A stretch of 64,000 nt of DNA from Vibrio sp. NTOU-M3. GTDB lineage: Bacteria > Pseudomonadota > Gammaproteobacteria > Enterobacterales > Vibrionaceae. The stretch covers positions 1,674,001-1,738,000 of the forward strand of contig NZ_CP162100.1 in assembly GCF_040869035.1 (NCBI RefSeq), given 5' to 3'. Under the pieces are notes generated by a model that was given only the letters and a program-made list of their open reading frames with translations, was not told the origin of the DNA and did not search any database. Numbering within the stretch: the stretch's first letter is position 1; the number at the start of each line of letters is the position of its first letter. The translations under genes were made by a program, and so were the position numbers. This document shows positions 48,501 to 52,998 of the stretch, one piece after another.

Positions 48501-49344
48501 TTAAAGTTGTATCTTGGTTTGATGGTTTATCAAATTCAATCGTGAAGACCGCATCATCGCCTTCACTCACATTGCCACCACCAGTAACAGAAATTTCAGG
48601 TATCGGATTTACAACAACGATAACTTCTATTTCGTCGCTGCCTCCTTCACCGTCTGTAACGACAACCGTAAATGAGTCATTGCCATCAAAATCTTCATCT
48701 GGCGTATAAGTCCAACTGCCATCAGGGTTCACTGTCACCTGACCATTAGAGGGAGGCGTAGCTGTGCTAAATGTTAATTCATCATCATTGACATCGGTTG
48801 CGATCAATTGACCACTTATAGAAGTATCTTCGTCGGTCGAAACAGTGATACTTTCCCCAAGCGGAGATTCATTAATATCAACAAATTCTGGAGGTAATTG
48901 CGCTAGACGAAACTGGTCAAGTAAAGTCAGGCTTTGTGTTTCTGATAGGCCTAATGATGCGAAACCTTCGGTAACAAAATTGGTCGATGCAATAGTTTCA
49001 CTTCCATCACGACTTACTGTCCCTGACGAGGTTAAGCTCGAACCGCTTTGTCCACCTGCAGCGGGAGCTAATTCTCCATCTAGTAATGTGGGATCTTGAC
49101 CCTGTTCTAATGCCGCGAGTATCTCATTCACATCATCAGTAATATTTTGAGGTTCATTAGCATTATCAACACGAGCTACTGACAACACTGATGCTTCTTC
49201 AGTTTCTCCATTGGGATATAGAATCACCTCTCCAGGTAAAAGAGTGTCTCCTTCTCTAAAGACTCGTATTTCACCTGCAGCATTTATTATTACTACGTTT
49301 ATATTCGCCAGGCTTCCCGACAAAACCAAAGTACCAAGTTTCAT
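33586..49344 (-). CDS. Giant LapA-type RTX adhesin with 30 Calx-beta-like repeats
   Basis: 5,252 residues, a type I-secreted surface adhesin. The N-terminus (1-150) is a retention module of the LapA type (MKLGTLVLSGSLANINVVII) with a PAAG motif at residues 94-97, matching the di-alanine site cut by LapG proteases. Next come a cadherin/VCBS-like domain (165-255) and a divergent Calx-beta unit. Thirty 127-residue units follow (375-4184), each with SVSEGDDAVFTVSLSQ and FEGNEDFTVTATAGDG. The C-terminal 1,068 residues hold further VCBS-like domains and a von Willebrand A domain with MIDAS motif LDISGSM (about 4633). Seven or eight GGxGxDxL RTX nonapeptides follow at about 5080-5150, then an uncleaved secretion signal. 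AGAGG precedes the ATG. TolC-like and OmpA-like genes lie divergently upstream. Relatives include LapA and V. cholerae FrhA. Confidence 0.95.
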   Translation of the reverse strand: MKLGTLVLSGSLANINVVIINAAGEIRVFREGDTLLPGEVILYPNGETEEASVLSVARVDNANEPQNITDDVNEILAALEQGQDPTLLDGELAPAAGGQSGSSLTSSGTVSRDGSETIASTNFVTEGFASLGLSETQSLTLLDQFRLAQLPPEFVDINESPLGESITVSTDEDTSISGQLIATDVNDDELTFSTATPPSNGQVTVNPDGSWTYTPDEDFDGNDSFTVVVTDGEGGSDEIEVIVVVNPIPEISVTGGGNVSEGDDAVFTIEFDKPSNQDTTLKLDITPTTAESDDIGNIIVTTDTGIQLTVAPDGTVVVPAGVTNLNVNVETVQDDTYEGDESFILTVDAVDGLVNSENTDADATITDGGENGGNDDRPTVSITETVSVSEGDDAVFTVSLSQAADTDVTVNLASQTGSASSDDFGTMVVTTSDGTVVNPNTDGSYTIPAGQTNLTVTIPTTNDTVFEGNEDFTVTATAGDGTVGSDTGTATITDGGENGGNDDRPIISITETVSVSEGDDAVFTVSLSQAADTDVTVNLASQTGSASSDDFGTMVVTTSDGTVVNPNTDGSYTIPAGETNLTVTIPTTDDTVFEGNEDFTVTATAGDGTVGSDTGTATITDGGENGGNDDRPTVSITETVSVSEGDDAVFTVSLSQAADTDVTVNLASQTGSASSDDFGTMVVTTADGTVVNPNTDGSYTIPAGETNLTVTIPTTNDTVFEGNEDFTVTATAGDGTVGSDTGTATITDGGENGGNDDRPTISITETVSVSEGDDAVFTVSLSQAADTDVTVNLASQTGSASSDDFGTMVVTTVDGTVVNPNTDGSYTIPAGETNLTVTIPTTDDTVFEGNEDFTVTATAGDGTVGSDTGTATITDGGENGGNDDRPTVSITETVSVSEGDDAVFTVSLSQAADTDVTVNLASQTGSASSDDFGTMVVTTVDGTVVNPNTDGSYTIPAGQTNLTVTIPTTDDTVFEGNEDFTVTATAGDGTVGSDTGTATITDGGENGGNDDRPTISITETVSVSEGDDAVFTVSLSQAADTDVTVNLASQTGSASSDDFGTMVVTTVDGTVVNPNTDGSYTIPAGQTNLTVTIPTTDDTVFEGNEDFTVTATAGDGTVGSDTGTATITDGGENGGNDDRPTVSITETVSVSEGDDAVFTVSLSQAADTDVTVNLASQTGSASSDDFGTMVVTTSDGTVVNPNTDGSYTIPAGETNLTVTIPTTDDTVFEGNEDFTVTATAGDGTVGSDTGTATITDGGENGGNDDRPTVSITETVSVSEGDDAVFTVSLSQAADTDVTVNLASQTGSASSDDFGTMVVTTADGTVVNPNTDGSYTIPAGQTNLTVTIPTTNDTVFEGNEDFTVTATAGDGTVGSDTGTATITDGGENGGNDDRPTVSITETVSVSEGDDAVFTVSLSQAADTDVTVNLASQTGSASSDDFGTMVVTTSDGTVVNPNTDGSYTIPAGETNLTVTIPTTDDTVFEGNEDFTVTATAGDGTVGSDTGTATITDGGENGGNDDRPTVSITETVSVSEGDDAVFTVSLSQAADTDVTVNLASQTGSAEADDFGTMVVTTADGTVVNPNTDGSYTIPAGQTNLTVTIPTTNDTVFEGNEDFTVTATAGDGTVGSDTGTATITDGGENGGNDDRPTVSITETVSVSEGDDAVFTVSLSQAADTDVTVNLASQTGSAEADDFGTMVVTTADGTVVNPNTDGSYTIPAGQTNLTVTIPTTNDTVFEGNEDFTVTATAGDGTVGSDTGTATITDGGENGGNDDRPTVSITETVSVSEGDDAVFTVSLSQAADTDVTVNLASQTGSASSDDFGTMVVTTADGTVVNPNTDGSYTIPAGQTNLTVTIPTTNDTVFEGNEDFTVTATAGDGTVGSDTGTATITDGGENGGNDDRPTVSITETVSVSEGDDAVFTVSLSQAADTDVTVNLASQTGSASSDDFGAMVVTTADGTVVNPNTDGSYTIPAGQTNLTVTIPTTNDTVFEGNEDFTVTATAGDGTVGSDTGTATITDGGENGGNDDRPTVSITETVSVSEGDDAVFTVSLSQAADTDVTVNLASQTGSASSDDFGAMVVTTADGTVVNPNTDGSYTIPAGQTNLTVTIPTTNDTVFEGNEDFTVTATAGDGTVGSDTGTATITDGGENGGNDDRPTISITETVSVSEGDDAVFTVSLSQAADTDVTVNLASQTGSASSDDFGTMVVTTADGTVVNPNTDGSYTIPAGQTNLTVTIPTTNDTVFEGNEDFTVTATAGDGTVGSDTGTATITDGGENGGNDDRPTVSITETVSVSEGDDAVFTVSLSQAADTDVTVNLASQTGSASSDDFGAMVVTTADGTVVNPNTDGSYTIPAGQTNLTVTIPTTDDTVFEGNEDFTVTATAGDGTVGSDTGTATITDGGENGGNDDRPTVSITETVSVSEGDDAVFTVSLSQAADTDVTVNLASQTGSASSDDFGTMVVTTADGTVVNPNTDGSYTIPAGQTNLTVTIPTTNDTVFEGNEDFTVTATAGDGTVGSDTGTATITDGGENGGNDDRPTISITETVSVSEGDDAVFTVSLSQAADTDVTVNLASQTGSAEADDFGTMVVTTVDGTVVNPNTDGSYTIPAGETNLTVTIPTTDDTVFEGNEDFTVTATAGDGTVGSDTGTATITDGGENGGNDDRPTISITETVSVSEGDDAVFTVSLSQAADTDVTVNLASQTGSAEADDFGTMVVTTADGTVVNPNTDGSYTIPAGQTNLTVTIPTTNDTVFEGNEDFTVTATAGDGTVGSDTGTATITDGGENGGNDDRPTISITETVSVSEGDDAVFTVSLSQAADTDVTVNLASQTGSASSDDFGTMVVTTVDGTVVNPNTDGSYTIPAGQTNLTVTIPTTDDTVFEGNEDFTVTATAGDGTVGSDTGTATITDGGENGGNDDRPTISITETVSVSEGDDAVFTVSLSQAADTDVTVNLASQTGSASSDDFGTMVVTTVDGTVVNPNTDGSYTIPAGQTNLTVTIPTTDDTVFEGNEDFTVTATAGDGTVGSDTGTATITDGGENGGNDDRPTVSITETVSVSEGDDAVFTVSLSQAADTDVTVNLASQTGSASSDDFGTMVVTTVDGTVVNPNTDGSYTIPAGQTNLTVTIPTTDDTVFEGNEDFTVTATAGDGTVGSDTGTATITDGGENGGNDDRPTISITETVSVSEGDDAVFTVSLSQAADTDVTVNLASQTGSASSDDFGTMVVTTVDGTVVNPNTDGSYTIPAGQTNLTVTIPTTDDTVFEGNEDFTVTATAGDGTVGSDTGTATITDGGENGGNDDRPTISITETVSVSEGDDAVFTVSLSQAADTDVTVNLASQTGSASSDDFGTMVVTTADGTVVNPNTDGSYTIPAGETNLTVTIPTTDDTVFEGNEDFTVTATAGDGTVGSDTGTATITDGGENGGNDDRPTVSITETVSVSEGDDAVFTVSLSQAADTDVTVNLASQTGSASSDDFGAMVVTTADGTVVNPNTDGSYTIPAGQTNLTVTIPTTNDTVFEGNEDFTVTATAGDGTVGSDTGTATITDGGENGGNDDRPTVSITETVSVSEGDDAVFTVSLSQAADTDVTVNLASQTGSASSDDFGAMVVTTADGTVVNPNTDGSYTIPAGQTNLTVTIPTTNDTVFEGNEDFTVTATAGDGTVGSDTGTATITDGGENGGNDDRPTVSITETVSVSEGDDAVFTVSLSQAADTDVTVNLASQTGSASSDDFGAMVVTTADGTVVNPNTDGSYTIPAGQTNLTVTIPTTNDTVFEGNEDFTVTATAGDGTVGSDTGTATITDGGENGGNDDRPTISITETVSVSEGDDAVFTVSLSQAADTDVTVNLASQTGSASSDDFGTMVVTTADGTVVNPNTDGSYTIPAGQTNLTVTIPTTNDTVFEGNEDFTVTATAGDGTVGSDTGTATITDGGENGGNDDRPTVSITETVSVSEGDDAVFTVSLSQAADTDVTVNLASQTGSASSDDFGAMVVTTADGTVVNPNTDGSYTIPAGQTNLTVTIPTTNDTVFEGNEDFTVTATAGDGAVGSDTGTATITDGGENGGNDDRPTVSITETVSVSEGDDAVFTVSLSQAADTDVTVNLASQTGSAEADDFGTMVVTTVDGTVVNPNTDGSYTIPAGQTNLTVTIPTTNDTVFEGNEDFTVTATAGDGTVGSDTGTATIIDNDAPPTITSIQGSVVSEEGLADGIADSQGSSDTTNSASASGSFVVGDVDSDTLSVSLTGPTGLMSGGESIVWSWDATSQTLVGSTSSLGNVAEISLSEPNTSGKGTWNYDIALSHPIDHPDATVEDTVTFNFSIVVSDGQVASTGDLTIVVEDDRPVVTDSSAVNVSLLGPNETPIASSEGNLQIEFGADGFGSLKLTGAESSLQTADGSNITISIDSQNPNRLLGRDENGELVFDVQLTPATGKWEYLQYKPMTNPQGDGDIDFTFTAVDGDGDSVTGAFAVNPYMPPSVGDLELNVSEEGLSLGIVDDQALEGHSDTTNSVTDAGTVSLSGHIADVTLGTPTDTLTSDGATVTWTLSSDGKTLTGSASGEDVITISVDNNGQVSTQLSGGIDHSNANGEDSLTINVPINVEDQAGINASGNIAINVEDDSPVAERIHHDVDAETKVGANVQLVLDISGSMNWDAETGSSTNVDVSRLQVMKDAAIEMLNQYQALGDTKVQIVVFSYTASVYSSGSSVWVSVEDAIDYIESLGAGGGTDYDTALWRADNAWDDNQGNMVTNGSNISYFLSDGEPTGSDNGDPNSIQSDELKTWVDHLKEYDVTALAYGIGENLDSDQLDLVAYDGFLEVDSDAIMVPDVNDLPPVLLQSVVQDVGGNLLSSHSGGDGAIVKSITIEGVTFTFNGSSVSQSGTSSMISSHFDSATNTLSIYVDSKHSLVIDMDDGNYTFYGAADDRPVEVNFNYKLEDNDGDSSESILSFEIDGVNVTPDIKSEGDVVDTVQIVHANSSSEYAYWSTSGISGTGATTESFTHQETINGMVVDVGAAGDDVFMGSGDDTIYLGDSHANIDDHEQAKIKQDNAQTVLETFSKGNDGDFLEDSNVEDSAMSISGTSNAFVDLGHGGGGDDHIYGQGGVDIMFGGSGDDVLDGGEGNDGLRGGSGNDRLVGGAGNDILIGGTGDDLLTGGEGYDIFKWVDEPFSVHEDVITDFNRQQDQIDLSELLTEDETMDDLLASTIVSVEGDINSSSADLKLTVEHDGDTQVIVLQDAASQFSDYISSNDMTGLLNELVSVKNVD
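36793..48222 (-). repeat. Tandem array, 30 x 381 bp, inside the adhesin gene
   Basis: The same position of the unit (the codons for DDRPT) falls at 48222 in the first copy and 37173 in the last, a difference of 11,049 = 29 x 381. The period therefore never slips. The array is 11,430 bp. Protein-level variation is limited to a few positions: ASSDD or EADD, T/A before MVV, S/A/V before DGT, Q/E before TNL, N/D in TxDT, and V/I in RPxSI. Synonymous differences are scattered in blocks. The last unit ends with IIDNDAPP instead of the GGENGG linker. Confidence 0.95.
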
Positions 49345-50464
49345 AACAACCTCTAGATGACCTTATTAACTTCGACCAATTTGATAATAAAGTTTTGGAA
49401 TAAAACATTTATCCTATTTATAAATTAACACCCTTAACATGACACTCAAAGGCATTTTTTGCACACAGTTAACACTTCCATGCAATTGAGATGATAAAAA
49501 ATACATATTTGAAATACATAACCACCCTTTCATTTAAGCCTTCAAAAAGAAAATAAAACCCAACAAAATCAACAACAAAGAAAGAAAACCCTCTTAATTC
49601 TCTTACATGATAAAGAAGCAAATACAGAAAAAATAAGCATTAATAAAAAACGAAAAGATAAAATAATGTTGATATTTTTAACAACAATTCTCAAATTCAA
49701 GAAAATGAAGGATTTATAAGCATATCTAGTTCCCCACCATCAAGGCACAAACAAAAGAACCACTCATCACAAAATTACAACACCACAATACTCCTCTGAG
49801 CGCTATCAATTAGCTGCTTCAAAGCACTCAACAATTCTCTCACTGTGGAAAAACAAGACTGACTACGTTGTTTGATCTACTTCGAATGGGTATATAACGC
49901 GCACAGACTCAAAACTTTCGGTAGGGTTTGACTCATAAGCTTGCTTGATTTGAAACAAACCAAATGTTTAAAAACACTCGCTATAAAAAAGTTCACCTCT
50001 ACTCATAGTAATTAGCATGACGTACCCAAACCCCATAAAGACAAAACCAAAGCACCACTCTTGAAGCCATAAAAAGCCTTTAATTAGTCAAAACCGTATT
50101 AAATCAAAAGACTTAGCAACGAACAATATTCCGTAAACTAACACTTGAGTAACGTTATTTAAAGCAATTTAATGAACAAATATCACATTCAGTTAACACA
50201 ACTTGAAGTAGTGCACAGTTATTAAACTGGACGAATATCACGAAGTTTAATGATTGATAATCACCGTTAAACAGTAATAAAATCATGAAAATAAATTGGC
50301 AAAAGCCAGTTTTAAAAGCGTTACGGATTCAGGAATCATTAAAATCAATAAGGCAAACCGTGACTTAAAATAGAATTTATTGATGAATTTAATGAAAGTT
50401 CTCAATAATGAGACGGAATAGAAAGTAGTATTTTCTGTCTAGGAGAATCTCGAGGAGAGACAAA
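49345..50464. other. 1.1-kb AT-rich intergenic region between the adhesin and tolC-like genes
   Basis: It separates two divergently transcribed gene sets. I found no supported coding sequence; the longest ATG frames are chance-sized. The DNA is clearly richer in A+T than its surroundings, with many A-tracts that could suit H-NS binding. On the minus strand TATAAAT near 49425 could be a minus-10 for the adhesin. I see no clear sigma-54 or CRP site. Confidence 0.6.
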
Positions 50465-51769
50465 GTGAATTTGAAAAAGCAGATAACGTTAAGCTGCTTA
50501 GTTGCTCTTAGCCTGCCGGCATATAGCCAAACTTTAGAACAAGCAGTCGCTTATACAATTAATAATAACCCTGAGATACGTGCCTCATACAATGAGTTTA
50601 TAAGTAAAAGGTACGATGCTGATGCTTCGACTGGGGCGTACTTACCTAAGGTTGATTTGGATGCAGGCATTGGTTATGAAGCAATAGATCCAGTTAACGG
50701 TTCAGATACTGAACTAACCCGAAAAGAAGCTACCTTGTCACTAACCCAATTGATTTGGGATGGTTCTGCCACATTAAACGATATGGATAGAACTGCCGCA
50801 GACGCCGAATCCGTTCGTTACCAACTATTAGCAGATGCTCAAGACATTGCACTTCAAGTTACTAAAATCTATCTCGATGCAACAAAAGCATACGAAGTAC
50901 TGTCCTTATCGGAGAGTAATCTTGCTGTTCACAAAGAGATATTTAAAGACATTAAAAGACGTGTAGACTCAGGTTTAGGTTCAACCGCTGACCTTTCTCA
51001 AGTTGAAGCTCGATTAGCCAAAGCACACGGAAACCTTCTTGCGGCTCAAAATAACCTTTTCGACGTCCATACCCAATTTAAACGTATTGTAGGACAAGCG
51101 CCTCAAGGGCTCATTTTCCCTCGAGCTGATCAAAATGCGATTCCATACAGTGTTGACGACGCGCTTACACTAGCCTTTGAACGCCATCCTGTGATCAAAA
51201 TATCTCACGCAGACGTTGATTCTGCTCGTTTTCAGTATGATCAAAGTAAAGGGGTAAACTACCCTACGCTTTCAATTGAAGCCGCTCAAACATGGCGTGA
51301 TGATGCCGCAGGTATTGAAGGTCGCAGTGACGAGTTAACAGCAATGCTACGCATGCGTTATAACTTGTACAATGGTGGTTCAGATGCAGATCGTAGTAAG
51401 AGTGCTGCATACCAACTTAATAAAGCAAAGGATTTTCGCGACAGAACATTCCGTAGTGTAGAAGAAGGCCTGCGTTTATCTTGGAGCGCGTTAGATTTAA
51501 CTCTCCAACAGAAAGAGTTTTTAGCTGACCATGTAGACTCGGCATCTGAAACCGTAATTGCCTATGAAAAGCAATACAAGCTAGGCAAACGAACTCTCCT
51601 TGATTTACTCAACACTGAAAATGAGTTGTTCGAAGCCCGCAAAGGCTACCTTGATGCAAAATACGATGAGCAATATGCGAAATATCGTGTTATGAATGCA
51701 ACTGGTGGTCTGTTAGATGCGTTGCTTGTGGATACCCCTGAAAATTGGTCAAAGCCGGTGGAGTACTAA
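50465..51769 (+). CDS. TolC-family type I secretion outer-membrane protein
   Basis: 434 residues with signal peptide MNLKKQITLSCLVALSLPAYS. It forms the trimeric outer-membrane channel of a type I system, of the LapE/AggA kind. The TolC repeat structure is visible: LEQAVAYTINNNPEIRAS opens the first half and VDDALTLAFERHPVIKISHAD the second. YNLYNGGSDADRSKSA and YKLGKRTLLDLLNTENELFEAR are family hallmarks. The start is GTG at 50465 with GAGGAGA upstream. It is divergent from the giant adhesin and 4 bases before the OmpA-like gene. It is probably the adhesin's export channel, inferred from position. The ABC and membrane-fusion partners are absent from the window. Confidence 0.92.
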   Translation: MNLKKQITLSCLVALSLPAYSQTLEQAVAYTINNNPEIRASYNEFISKRYDADASTGAYLPKVDLDAGIGYEAIDPVNGSDTELTRKEATLSLTQLIWDGSATLNDMDRTAADAESVRYQLLADAQDIALQVTKIYLDATKAYEVLSLSESNLAVHKEIFKDIKRRVDSGLGSTADLSQVEARLAKAHGNLLAAQNNLFDVHTQFKRIVGQAPQGLIFPRADQNAIPYSVDDALTLAFERHPVIKISHADVDSARFQYDQSKGVNYPTLSIEAAQTWRDDAAGIEGRSDELTAMLRMRYNLYNGGSDADRSKSAAYQLNKAKDFRDRTFRSVEEGLRLSWSALDLTLQQKEFLADHVDSASETVIAYEKQYKLGKRTLLDLLNTENELFEARKGYLDAKYDEQYAKYRVMNATGGLLDALLVDTPENWSKPVEY

Positions 51770-51773
51770 TTAA

Positions 51774-52394
51774 ATGAATAAGAAACTTTTCACTTTTACA
51801 ACATTAGTATCTTTGCTGTCTGCTCCAGTATTTGCAGATAAACTCGATGATGAATACGAGTATATTGAAACACCAACCTCCAACCAAATCGCGGATCTAC
51901 AAGATGACGATCGAGATGGTGTGATTAACGCTCGCGATCTTTGTCCTGAAACGCCATTAAAAGCAGAGATTGATAATGATGGTTGTGGCACCTATATAAA
52001 AACCGAAGAAGAAGTCAAACTGCATATCCTATTTGCCAATGACTCTTCAGAAATCCAACCAGTCTTTCTTGGTCAAATCAGAGAAATGGCGGATTTCTTA
52101 AAAGAATACCCTTCAACCTCTATTGAAATTCAAGGTTTTGCTAGCAAAGTAGGTACCGCGGAGTACAACCTTGCTCTTTCTAAGCGCCGCGCAAATGCTG
52201 TTGAGGCTACGCTCATTGCCAATGGCATCAGTAGCTCTAGAGTTCGAATTGTGGGTTTTGGTGATACCAAGTTATCAGAGCAAGGAGATGACGAAGTCAG
52301 CCATGCTATGAACCGAAAGGTTACTGCGACTGTCGTTGGCCACAAAGGCAGCGTAAAAGAAGAATGGACTATCTTTACGAAGAAAGCGAAATAA
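51774..52394 (+). CDS. OmpA-family lipid-free outer-membrane/peptidoglycan-binding protein
   Basis: 206 residues with a signal peptide (MNKKLFTFTTLVSLLSAPVFA) and no lipobox. A short thrombospondin-3-like calcium motif (DDDRDGVINARDLCPETP, DNDGCG) precedes an OmpA C-terminal domain (about 80-190). In that domain, ILFANDSSEIQPVF, IEIQGFASKVGTAEYNLALSKRRANAV and VRIVGFGDTK carry the peptidoglycan-binding Asp/Arg pattern. It begins 4 bases after the TolC-like stop, so the two are an operon. It may help anchor the secretion channel or adhesin to the wall (inference). A strong terminator follows. Confidence 0.9.
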   Translation: MNKKLFTFTTLVSLLSAPVFADKLDDEYEYIETPTSNQIADLQDDDRDGVINARDLCPETPLKAEIDNDGCGTYIKTEEEVKLHILFANDSSEIQPVFLGQIREMADFLKEYPSTSIEIQGFASKVGTAEYNLALSKRRANAVEATLIANGISSSRVRIVGFGDTKLSEQGDDEVSHAMNRKVTATVVGHKGSVKEEWTIFTKKAK

Positions 52395-52410
52395 CCGTTA
52401 TTTAAGAGAA

Positions 52411-52437
52411 AATAAAGGGGGCATTGCCCCCTTTATT
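52411..52437 (+). terminator. Terminator of the tolC-like/ompA-like operon
   Basis: Perfect 12-bp stem, 52411-52422 with 52426-52437, 3-base loop. Confidence 0.88.
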
Positions 52438-52499
52438 TGTTTCCAGAGAGAAACACTAAGTGATACTCTATGCCTGATTTAACTTTAGAGACAGAAAAC

Positions 52500-52853
52500 A
52501 TGAGCAAATTAACTGCTGATTTACAAGCAAACCTAGCATTGTTTGTTGAAGAGACAAAGCAAAACCAATTAGTTTGGGGTTTAAGAAATGAAGAGGGTTG
52601 GTTATCTTGCGACTCTACTGAGTTTGAAAATAGCGAAGTTATGCCTTTTTGGTCTTCTAAAGAAGATGCAGAAACACACAATGTAGAAGAGTGGGCAGAT
52701 TTTAACGTACTGGAGATCCCACTGGACATTTTTGTTGAAGACTGGCTTCTAACATTGGATGAAGATGGCGTCTTAGTTGGTACAAACTGGAATGCTCAGC
52801 TTGAAGGGAAAGAAGTGGAACCTTCAGATCTTGCAAAAATGTACCTAGACTAA
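52500..52853 (+). CDS. DUF2750 family protein
   Basis: 117 residues, cytoplasmic, function unknown. I recognise DUF2750 from QNQLVWGLRNEEGWLSCDS, VMPFWSSKEDAETHN, PLDIFVEDWLLTLDEDGVLVGTNWN and the GxEVEPSDLA end. It is acidic and Trp-rich, like other members. The ATG at 52500 gives the family length; an ATG at 52470 would add 10 residues. It is flanked by terminators on both sides and has no obvious partner. Confidence 0.85.
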   Translation: MSKLTADLQANLALFVEETKQNQLVWGLRNEEGWLSCDSTEFENSEVMPFWSSKEDAETHNVEEWADFNVLEIPLDIFVEDWLLTLDEDGVLVGTNWNAQLEGKEVEPSDLAKMYLD

Positions 52854-52862
52854 TTCATTAAC

Positions 52863-52886
52863 AAGCGCCCTTCTTTAAGGGCGCTT
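52863..52886. terminator. Bidirectional terminator after the DUF2750 gene
   Basis: Perfect 10-bp GC-rich stem, 52863-52872 with 52877-52886, CTTT loop. On the minus strand it sits exactly at the stop of the putative Cys-rich peptide. Confidence 0.75.
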
Positions 52887-52948
52887 TAGTATTCGCGAAG
52901 TAGCTCACATTCAGTACAGCGTACACAACATTCTCTTATTGCTTCCAT
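52886..52948 (-). CDS. Possible 20-residue cysteine-rich peptide
   Basis: ATG at 52948 with a consensus AAGGAG ribosome-binding site 6 bases upstream, 20 codons, TAA, then immediately a GC-rich terminator-like hairpin. The predicted peptide is MEAIRECCVRCTECELLREY: four cysteines in a CCxxCxxC pattern between charged ends. This could bind metal or form disulfides. It is antisense to nothing annotated and lies divergently upstream of the GGDEF gene. I do not recognise a family. The length is short enough to be chance; the ribosome site, cysteine pattern and hairpin together are the case for it. Confidence 0.4.
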   Translation of the reverse strand: MEAIRECCVRCTECELLREY

Positions 52949-52998
52949 GCACTCTCCTTTACAATACATCGCAATATCAGTAAGCACTTCAAATTTAT

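Noticed and set aside
49490-49555. A 21-codon ATG frame in the adhesin-tolC gap
   Set aside because: No ribosome-binding site and a composition expected by chance in AT-rich DNA.
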